From an uncultured Flavobacteriales bacterium (GTDB taxonomy: Bacteria > Bacteroidota > Bacteroidia > UBA10329), in contig CALCGD010000016.1 in NCBI GenBank assembly GCA_937900875.1, forward strand, positions 1 to 59,796: 59,796 bases of DNA, in the 5' to 3' direction. The notes beneath the pieces are model-generated. The model made no database searches and was not told where the DNA came from. It saw nothing but the letters and a program-made list of their open reading frames with translations. This document shows positions 44,035 to 49,873 of this stretch, piece by piece; positions within the stretch are counted from its first letter, which is position 1; the number at the start of each line of letters is the position of its first letter. The position numbers were made by a program, and so were the translations under genes.

Positions 44035-44964
44035 TTACTTGTATATGGCGAGGTTTATCTCTTCGCCTTCTTTCACAAAGCCGCGATACATCCCAGCCGT
44101 GTTAAATTCCATGCTCAGGTTTCCTTTCTGATCGACTGCAATAAGACCGCCATCACCGCCAATTTCTAGAATTCGCTTCTGAATGACTTCAGAACAAGCT
44201 TCTGCCAAGCTCAAACCTTTGAATTCCATCAAAGCCGAAACTTCATAGGCGACCACACCGCGAAGGAAGAATTCGCCACTTCCTGTGCATGAAACGGCAC
44301 AAGTGCTGTTGTTTGCGTAGGTTCCTGCACCAATAATTGGAGAATCTCCCACTCGTCCATATTTCTTATTGGTCATCCCGCCAGTTGAAGTGGCTGCCGC
44401 CAAGTTTCCGTCTTTATCAAGCGCCACAGCGCCAACCGTACCAAACTTCCTGTCTGGATTGAGGTTATGATCCAGTGCTACTTGGTCTGTTCCTCGAACA
44501 GAAAGCCACTGCTTTCGTCTCCATTCTTCGTCAAAATAGGAAGCTGGTTCAAAGTCTACATTCATCTCTTTCCCGAACTCTTCAGCGCCTACACCAGCCA
44601 ACAAAACGTGCTCCGATTTCTCCATTACTAATCGTGATAAAGAAACAGGGTTTTTTACGCCCGTAATGCCGCAAACTGCCCCAGCCATACGGTCCTTTCC
44701 GCTCATTATAGAAGCGTCCATTTCATGCGTTCCATTGGCCGTAAAAACCGAACCTTTTCCAGCATTAAAAAGCGGACTGTCTTCCATCGATTTTACAGCC
44801 ATTTCTACAGCATCTAATGCAGTGCCACCATTAGAGAGAATCATGTTTCCTTCTTCCAAAGCAACTTTAAGAGCAGCCAAATAGGCTACTTCTTTCTCTG
44901 CGCTCATTTCGCTTTTTATCAGCGTTCCTGCTCCACCATGAATGACCAATGTTGTCTTGTACAT
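44035..44964 (-). CDS. isoaspartyl peptidase / L-asparaginase (Ntn-hydrolase)
   Basis: 309 residues from the ATG at 44964 (MYKTTLVIHGGAGT). A longer reading to 45045 would cross the -7 box at 44982-44989. The autoprocessing site is FGTVGAVALDKDGN with the nucleophilic Thr near residue 176. STGGMTNKKYGRVGDSPIIGAGTYAN is diagnostic for plant-type asparaginases. These enzymes hydrolyse isoaspartyl dipeptides, including the beta-Asp-Arg released by cyanophycinase. Beside cphA and cphB that is the obvious role; general isoaspartyl repair or asparagine breakdown is the alternative. There is no signal peptide. Confidence 0.93.
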   Translation of the reverse strand: MYKTTLVIHGGAGTLIKSEMSAEKEVAYLAALKVALEEGNMILSNGGTALDAVEMAVKSMEDSPLFNAGKGSVFTANGTHEMDASIMSGKDRMAGAVCGITGVKNPVSLSRLVMEKSEHVLLAGVGAEEFGKEMNVDFEPASYFDEEWRRKQWLSVRGTDQVALDHNLNPDRKFGTVGAVALDKDGNLAAATSTGGMTNKKYGRVGDSPIIGAGTYANNSTCAVSCTGSGEFFLRGVVAYEVSALMEFKGLSLAEACSEVIQKRILEIGGDGGLIAVDQKGNLSMEFNTAGMYRGFVKEGEEINLAIYK

Positions 44965-44981
44965 TTCTCTAGAATTTGAGG

Positions 44982-44989
44982 CAAAGATA
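44982..44989 (-). promoter_or_regulatory. -7 promoter box for the isoaspartyl peptidase gene
   Basis: Minus strand TATCTTTG, a perfect TAnnTTTG, 17 nt before the ATG at 44964. It decides the start against the longer reading frame. Confidence 0.6.
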
Positions 44990-44996
44990 ACGTGCT

Positions 44997-45025
44997 TTGA
45001 AGGTTGGTTAGGCTTGCTAACTTCG
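44997..45025 (+). promoter_or_regulatory. cysQ promoter (TTG-N18-TAACTTCG), 4 nt before the start codon
   Basis: TTG at 44997-44999, 18-nt spacer, TAACTTCG at 45018-45025, then CCTG and the ATG at 45030. The transcript is predicted to start at or beside the start codon. Confidence 0.6.
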
Positions 45026-45029
45026 CCTG

Positions 45030-45821
45030 ATGATTGAGCAAGCAATAAAAGGAGCGTACGAAGGAGGATTAGAAATTCTCAAGGTCTATGGAACGGAGTT
45101 TACCGTTGATGTGAAGGCCGATAAAAGTCCTTTGACCGAAGCCGACAGAAGAGCACACAACAAAATCATGGAATTGTTGGAAGGAACTGGAATTCCAATC
45201 TTAAGTGAAGAGGGAAAACATCTTCCTTTTGAAGAACGAAAAGCTTGGAATGAATTCTGGTTAGTTGACCCTTTAGATGGCACCAAAGAATTTGTAAAAC
45301 GTAATGGTGAATTCACAGTAAACATTGCGCTTATAAGAAATGGCGTTCCTGTTTCAGGAGTCATTTACGTGCCCGTTAAGGACGAAATGTATCTGGGAAT
45401 TGAAGGAAAAGGTGCTTTCAAAATTGACAACTACTCAGCAGTTCATGTTTCACATTCTGACTTAGCCGACTTGCTTTCTAAAGGAGATAAACTTCCCAAA
45501 GAAGGCGATAAAACGAAGTTTAAAATGGTTGGAAGTCGCTCGCATATGAGTGATGAAACACTTGAATATTTCGAAAAAATGAAGCAACAACATGGTGATG
45601 TGGAGGTGGTTTCGATGGGGAGTTCTCTGAAACTTTGCCTGGTTGCCGAAGGTGTTGCAGACGTTTATCCGCGCTTTGCGCCAACCATGGAATGGGACAC
45701 GGGTGCTGGCGATGCCATTGCGCGAAATGCAGGATGCGTTGTCACTGAAAAAGATGAGGTAACTCCCCTACTATACAACAAGGAGAATCTGCTTAACCCC
45801 TGGTTTATTGTTAAGCGTTAG
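45030..45821 (+). CDS. cysQ: 3'(2'),5'-bisphosphate nucleotidase
   Basis: 263 residues of the inositol-monophosphatase superfamily. Metal-binding motifs are ILSEEGKHLPFEER, WLVDPLDGTKEFVKRNGEFTV and EWDTGAGDAIARNAG. CysQ removes the 3'-phosphate of PAP, the inhibitory by-product left after PAPS donates sulfate or is reduced. With cysCDN 10 kb away it completes PAPS turnover. It has its own divergent promoter against the isoaspartyl peptidase gene. Its end overlaps the convergent phosphopantetheinyl transferase gene by four bases. Confidence 0.94.
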   Translation: MIEQAIKGAYEGGLEILKVYGTEFTVDVKADKSPLTEADRRAHNKIMELLEGTGIPILSEEGKHLPFEERKAWNEFWLVDPLDGTKEFVKRNGEFTVNIALIRNGVPVSGVIYVPVKDEMYLGIEGKGAFKIDNYSAVHVSHSDLADLLSKGDKLPKEGDKTKFKMVGSRSHMSDETLEYFEKMKQQHGDVEVVSMGSSLKLCLVAEGVADVYPRFAPTMEWDTGAGDAIARNAGCVVTEKDEVTPLLYNKENLLNPWFIVKR

Positions 45822-46411
45822 GTGGTCCAGACCAGCATAGCATTTTCCAACTTTTTCCAACCCAAATTAAGGTCGGTTTTTACCTCCTGATAAACGAAAC
45901 TGCTAGGCAGAAATTCGGGTTCGATAGCGTGCACGGTAATTGAGTCGCGGAAATCTAAACTTGGCTTTGCATTAAACTTATAGATGGCTTCTTTGGCCGC
46001 CCAGAATAGCGTTGTGGTTTCTATGTCTTGCGCTATTTTTTGTTCGTTTTCATCCAAAAATCGGTCGCGGACTTTTAGCACATTGGGTTTGTAATGTTGC
46101 ACATCTACACCCAACTTTCCTGTACCCAAAAGGATGGCTGCGTACCCTTCTGTATGCGAAATGGAAAGATTTAGTGTATGGTTTGTCAAAAGCGGTTTTC
46201 CGTTTGGGTCTTTCGTCACTTCCGGCAACTCACCTAGCATTTCTGCCAGCAATAACCGAGACGCATAACGTTGTAGTTGTGTGCGTGGATGCTTAACCGA
46301 AAGTTGCTCTGCTAGTGCAGGGAATTCCGATTCAAACCGAGTTTCTGTACCGTCAATTTTCCAAAGACCGAGACGGTTTTCACCAACAATTATGTCTTCA
46401 ACAAGTGGCAC
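45818..46411 (-). CDS. 4'-phosphopantetheinyl transferase superfamily protein
   Basis: 197 residues of the Sfp/AcpT type. The three motifs are visible: DPNGKPLL then NLSISHTEGYAA (P1/P1a), LGVDVQHYKP (P2, Mg-binding Asp), and FWAAKEAIYKF (P3, catalytic Glu/Lys). It attaches the phosphopantetheine arm of CoA to acyl or peptidyl carrier proteins. The target cannot be told; in Bacteroidota this type may serve the fatty-acid carrier protein. Its start codon shares a base with the stop of the upstream alpha/beta hydrolase gene, so the two are likely co-transcribed. Confidence 0.9.
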   Translation of the reverse strand: MPLVEDIIVGENRLGLWKIDGTETRFESEFPALAEQLSVKHPRTQLQRYASRLLLAEMLGELPEVTKDPNGKPLLTNHTLNLSISHTEGYAAILLGTGKLGVDVQHYKPNVLKVRDRFLDENEQKIAQDIETTTLFWAAKEAIYKFNAKPSLDFRDSITVHAIEPEFLPSSFVYQEVKTDLNLGWKKLENAMLVWTT

Positions 46412-47319
46412 TATTTGTATTTAGCGAGATGTGCTGCAATTGGATTATAGCAATCCTCAAATGCCTCTTGCATCAACCAATGGCCTGCGTCCAAATCAAC
46501 TCGTTCGTAAGGGCCTTTCATGTACTGCGCGGTTCCATCAATTCCAACAGGACCAATAGCAATGTCTTTCTTTCCCCAAAGAAGCAATGTTGGGGTTTTC
46601 ACCAACGCATATTCGTCCCCTCCCTTCCCTTTTTTTAGTGTCTTGTAATTAGCACGATAATATCCCAACGAAGCCTTTAATGCAGGTTTATTGCCGATTA
46701 CATCTAAGTAGTCTTGAAGCTCCTCTGGTGAACTTTTCTTCCATGTTTTTCGCAAATTCAATCGGTCTTTCTTCAGTAAGAACCATTCTGGAATGCCGCG
46801 CCATTGAAAGAACGCCATGTATTGGCTCATCTTCTTTTGCTTTTTATCAAACCGCAGCGCATCGCTAAAAGCCTTAATGTGCGGAACACTCATAGCCGTC
46901 CAACTTTTGACCCTATCAGGATAAAAAGCTACCACTGCCCAACCAATGGCCGAACCCCAATCGTGGCCAATTAGTTGGAAGTTTTTGACACCAAATGCAT
47001 CGGCAATTCCGATAACATCACTCGCCAAAGCCCCGATTTCATAATCCTTCACTTTCTCTGGCCTAGCCTTCGGACTAAAACCGCGCTGATCTGGCGCAAT
47101 GCAGTAATAACCTTCCGAGGAAAGTTTCTCCATCAATTTGGTCCACATATGAGATGTTTCTGGCCAACCATGAAGTAGAATTACCGGTTCATCAGCAGGA
47201 TTTCCAGCTACCCGACACTTGAAAGTGAGGCCGTTAACTTCCTTGTTTACAATATCAATAGTTGCCATCGCGTTCAAAATTATGGTCGTAAAGACCAGTG
47301 ACATAAAAAGTCGTTTCAT
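46411..47319 (-). CDS. exported alpha/beta hydrolase, epoxide-hydrolase-like
   Basis: 302 residues. A short signal peptide (MKRLFMSLVFTTIILNAMA) precedes an alpha/beta-hydrolase domain. ILLHGWPETSHMW contains the HGxP oxyanion motif, LIGHDWGSAIGWAV has Asp as nucleophile, and LDAGHWLMQEAFE carries the catalytic His. The Asp nucleophile with HGWPE points to epoxide hydrolases or haloalkane dehalogenases rather than esterases. A Sec-exported version would act in the periplasm. It diverges from the DUF1287 gene, with only 28 bases between the start codons, so promoters must overlap. Confidence 0.88.
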   Translation of the reverse strand: MKRLFMSLVFTTIILNAMATIDIVNKEVNGLTFKCRVAGNPADEPVILLHGWPETSHMWTKLMEKLSSEGYYCIAPDQRGFSPKARPEKVKDYEIGALASDVIGIADAFGVKNFQLIGHDWGSAIGWAVVAFYPDRVKSWTAMSVPHIKAFSDALRFDKKQKKMSQYMAFFQWRGIPEWFLLKKDRLNLRKTWKKSSPEELQDYLDVIGNKPALKASLGYYRANYKTLKKGKGGDEYALVKTPTLLLWGKKDIAIGPVGIDGTAQYMKGPYERVDLDAGHWLMQEAFEDCYNPIAAHLAKYK

Positions 47320-47347
47320 TCATACAATACTACTCTTTTTCAACTCC

Positions 47348-47917
47348 ATGAAAGCACTCTTTACGCTCATCTTTTGTTCCCTAATTCTCTCTGTCTCTTC
47401 TCAGAACTTAGCGCTTTCCAATGCCGCTATTAAACTTACGGAACAGCAAGTAACCTACGACCCGAGTTACTTCAAAATTGATTACCCGAATGGGGATGTT
47501 CCAAGTGGAAAAGGCGTTTGTACCGATGTGGTCATTCGGGCTTATCGAAAGCTTGGAATAGACCTACAAAAACTGGTGCATGAAGACATGAAAGCCAACT
47601 TCAGTATCTATCCCAAAAACTGGGGATTGAAATCTACCGACAGGAACATTGACCACCGAAGAGTGCCAAACCTCATGAGGTTTTTTGAACGCCACGGAAC
47701 GGTTTTACCCAAGTCGCAGAACGCTGATGATTACCAGGCTGGCGATATTGTGACGTGGAATTTAGGCGGAGGAATTACGCACATTGGAATTGTGGTCAAC
47801 AAAACTTCGCTTTTGGGAAATCGGCCTTTAATTGTACACAACATTGGCGCTGGACAGGTGCTGGAAGATTGTCTTTTCAGATATACAATAACGGGGCACT
47901 ACCGTTACTCTAAATAG
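47348..47917 (+). CDS. DUF1287 secreted protein (amidase-like)
   Basis: 189 residues from the ATG at 47348 (MKALFTLIFCSLILSVSSQ, a signal peptide). A longer reading from 47219 overlaps the divergent hydrolase and is rejected. The mature domain has VPSGKGVCTDVVIRAYRKLGIDL, with a Cys in the position of a papain/NlpC-like nucleophile, and DIVTWNLGGGITHIGIVVNK with the paired His. These match DUF1287, a periplasmic family thought to be peptidoglycan-related hydrolases by fold; its substrate is unknown. The stop lies two bases from that of the convergent 53-residue gene. Confidence 0.87.
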   Translation: MKALFTLIFCSLILSVSSQNLALSNAAIKLTEQQVTYDPSYFKIDYPNGDVPSGKGVCTDVVIRAYRKLGIDLQKLVHEDMKANFSIYPKNWGLKSTDRNIDHRRVPNLMRFFERHGTVLPKSQNADDYQAGDIVTWNLGGGITHIGIVVNKTSLLGNRPLIVHNIGAGQVLEDCLFRYTITGHYRYSK

Positions 47918-47919
47918 CT

Positions 47920-48081
47920 TTAGGCGCAGCCTTTTAGCGGGCAAGAACCACAGCGTTTTCCTTTACGCTTATACTTCTCGCAGCAAATCTTCTTTTTCTT
48001 CTTCTTGAATTCGAAGACAGGAAAAGTAGAAAGCAATTGGGGCTCTCGAATTTCTTTAGCTGGTTGTGGGGTGACTTGCAC
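47920..48081 (-). CDS. 53-residue Lys/Cys-rich small protein (probably unannotated)
   Basis: GTG start at 48081, stop at 47920. The N-terminal half is plain (VQVTPQPAKEIREPQLLSTF). The C-terminal half has six consecutive lysines and ICCEKYKRKGKRCGSCPLKG, ending GCA: two Cys, then C-x2-C and a last Cys, a pattern suited to zinc or nucleic-acid binding. I recall short Bacteroidota proteins with KYKKKGK-x-C-x2-CP ends, but cannot name a family. An in-frame TGA two codons before the GTG fixes the start. A GATATTTG box with TTG 20 nt further up ends 4 nt before the GTG. It sits tightly between two annotated-type genes. Confidence 0.6.
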   Translation of the reverse strand: MQVTPQPAKEIREPQLLSTFPVFEFKKKKKKICCEKYKRKGKRCGSCPLKGCA

Positions 48082-48085
48082 GTTT

Positions 48086-48116
48086 CAAATATCCTACAAC
48101 TCTGTTCTGCAGGCAA
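48086..48116 (-). promoter_or_regulatory. promoter of the 53-residue gene (TTG-N20-GATATTTG)
   Basis: Minus strand TTG at 48116-48114, 20 nt, GATATTTG at 48093-48086 (one mismatch to TAnnTTTG), then AAAC and the GTG at 48081. Confidence 0.45.
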
Positions 48117-48137
48117 TACCCTATTTGGGCTATTCGT

Positions 48138-48145
48138 CATATTTG
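48138..48145 (+). promoter_or_regulatory. -7-like box 4 nt before the GNAT gene
   Basis: CATATTTG (one mismatch to TAnnTTTG) followed by TAGC and the ATG at 48150. No TTG is found at -33 spacing. Confidence 0.4.
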
Positions 48146-48149
48146 TAGC

Positions 48150-48668
48150 ATGAAGCATGCGGATATATTTCTTGAAACCGAACGACTGGCTCTTAGAAAG
48201 CTGAAACTGGAAGATCTCGACCTGTTTGTGGATTTGGACAGCGACCCTGAAGTGATGCGATATCTGACAGGAGGAAAGCCGCAATCGCGCGAGCATTACG
48301 AGAAACGTATTCCGGAATTATTGAAATATATATCCGAAAACCCAGGTCTTGGGCTTTGGCCTACATACCTGAAGGAAACCAATGAGTTTATTGGCTGGTA
48401 CATTCTAAAGCATTTGCCAGATGGTGGAGAGGTGGAAATTGGCTTCCGTATCAAGAAAAAGTTTTGGGGTAAAGGTTACTCTACAGAAGCTGGCTTAGCA
48501 TTGCTAAAACACGGCTTTGAAACCGTTGGCCTAAATAGAATTGCAGCTATCGTTCGTCCAGACAATTTGGCCTCTCAAGCAGTCATCAAAAAGATTGGGT
48601 TAAAGGAAGAAGGAACAGGCACTTTCTACGGAATTCATTGCCTGTATTTTGGGTTGAAGAAAGCCTAA
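48150..48668 (+). CDS. GNAT family N-acetyltransferase (RimJ/RimL type)
   Basis: 172 residues. FLETERLALRKLKLEDLDLF is the usual start of RimJ/RimL-like acetyltransferases, VEIGFRIKKKFWGKGYSTEAGLALLKHG is the acetyl-CoA-binding motif A, and RPDNLASQAVIKKIGLKEEG is motif B. It transfers acetyl to an amine, perhaps a protein N-terminus or small molecule; the substrate is unknown. The only good start lies 4 nt after a -7-like box. Its stop overlaps the convergent desaturase gene by four bases. Confidence 0.9.
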   Translation: MKHADIFLETERLALRKLKLEDLDLFVDLDSDPEVMRYLTGGKPQSREHYEKRIPELLKYISENPGLGLWPTYLKETNEFIGWYILKHLPDGGEVEIGFRIKKKFWGKGYSTEAGLALLKHGFETVGLNRIAAIVRPDNLASQAVIKKIGLKEEGTGTFYGIHCLYFGLKKA

Positions 48669-49714
48669 ACCAACTTCTCCTCAGGCAATCTTGCCAACCT
48701 TGTTTTCAAGAAGGCAATAACCTCTTCTTCAGTCTGAAGTGAGTCGTCCAGCCGCACAAAACATTTTGCAAGCGCTTTGTAGTTATGCGTCATGGCAAAA
48801 AACCAAACAATGAAGAAGTCAATCCCTTCAAAAACAATGGCTTTTTCGCGTTTGTAATCTTCTAGGTTATCACGGAATTCCTGCGCCATATCGGTGTAAT
48901 GCATGGCTGGTTTGATATGATGGATAATGTGATAGCCATCGTTGAAACACTTCTTGTTGTACGCAACTTCAATGCACGTAATGCTGTTTCGGTAGCAGTT
49001 TGCAGGAGCATCGGCATCCACAAAAGCATGTTGCCCCCAATTGCCAGCCATCATTGCAAAACGGGTGAAAAAGAATGGGATGATGAAAACCGCAAGCGTT
49101 GCTTGCCAATTCACAAAGCTCATGGCAATGACAAATGCGTACCAACTCAGCTCACCCACAACCGTATTCTTCCGCAGTTTGAAGCGCTTTTTACGCGTGA
49201 AATAATTGGTCAAATCAACCATCCCAAGGGTGATAAACCGTAGGAAATATTTCATAAAATCTCCGAGGCTGTCTCGCTGATATTCGATGGTGCTACTCAG
49301 GTCTTCACGCAAGTTGTTTTCTGGGTGGTGCATGCCCATATGATGTCCGAAATAGGTTTCAGGAGTTTCGCCAAAAAACGGACCTAAAAACCAAGGAATA
49401 ATCTTGTTCATCCAATCATATTCGCGTTTGAAAAGCGGTCGGTGACTGGTACAATGCAACATCAAAATGTAAGGTGGCGTGAAAAAAGCCCAATTGAGAC
49501 CAAGATAAATGGCAGCAACCCACCAACGGAATTGCCCAGGAATATAGAGGAACACCGCAATTGGGATAATCACCAAAAACGTTTTTAGAATTTGATGAAT
49601 GAACACGATATCGCGCTCATCACGAATAAAACGCTGTATAAACTGCGTAAAAACAGAACTAGGTCTGTTTTTGTAAACAGGGTCGGTAAACGGTATTTCG
49701 GCTACGTGTCGCAT
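48665..49714 (-). CDS. membrane fatty acid desaturase family protein
   Basis: 349 residues with four or so hydrophobic spans (TFLVIIPIAVFLYI, WWVAAIYLGLNWAFFTPPYI). The three His boxes of the desaturase/hydroxylase superfamily are present: LHCTSHRPLF, YFGHHMGMHHPENN and GYHIIHHIKPAMH. These bind a di-iron centre. It likely introduces a double bond or hydroxyl into a lipid acyl chain at the inner membrane, with O2 and an electron donor. Substrate and position are unknown. A TAnnTTCG box lies 10 nt upstream of its ATG. Confidence 0.88.
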   Translation of the reverse strand: MRHVAEIPFTDPVYKNRPSSVFTQFIQRFIRDERDIVFIHQILKTFLVIIPIAVFLYIPGQFRWWVAAIYLGLNWAFFTPPYILMLHCTSHRPLFKREYDWMNKIIPWFLGPFFGETPETYFGHHMGMHHPENNLREDLSSTIEYQRDSLGDFMKYFLRFITLGMVDLTNYFTRKKRFKLRKNTVVGELSWYAFVIAMSFVNWQATLAVFIIPFFFTRFAMMAGNWGQHAFVDADAPANCYRNSITCIEVAYNKKCFNDGYHIIHHIKPAMHYTDMAQEFRDNLEDYKREKAIVFEGIDFFIVWFFAMTHNYKALAKCFVRLDDSLQTEEEVIAFLKTRLARLPEEKLV

Positions 49715-49724
49715 TTTGGGTTGG

Positions 49725-49732
49725 CGAAATTA
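49725..49732 (-). promoter_or_regulatory. -7-like box (TAnnTTCG variant) for the desaturase gene
   Basis: Minus strand TAATTTCG, ending 10 nt before the ATG at 49714, the same spacing as before cysC. Confidence 0.35.
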
Positions 49733-49797
49733 AGGAAATGCAATCGTCAGGTTTGATGACACTACTCAGTTCGGTCTTTATTCAGACACAAACTGCA

Positions 49798-49828
49798 TTG
49801 GATTGACTACGTGATTTTCTTAGCTTCG
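49798..49828 (+). promoter_or_regulatory. promoter of the RND-rmlA operon (TTG-N20-TAGCTTCG)
   Basis: TTG at 49798-49800, 20-nt spacer, TAGCTTCG at 49821-49828, leaving a ~45-base leader before the ATG at 49874. Confidence 0.5.
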
Positions 49829-49873
49829 CACCCCGTTTTTAACCAAGCAAATAGCTGATTTTCAGCAACAATC

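Noticed and set aside
44965-45045. N-terminal extension of the isoaspartyl peptidase
   Set aside because: It covers a perfect -7 box and the cysQ promoter. The family starts at the HGGAG region.
47219-47347. N-terminal extension of the DUF1287 gene
   Set aside because: It is antisense to the start of the divergent hydrolase and would bury the signal peptide.
47934-48296. 120-residue minus-strand reading frame across the GNAT start
   Set aside because: It runs antisense to the GNAT N-terminus and overlaps, in another frame, the better supported 53-residue gene. Its translation shows no domain.
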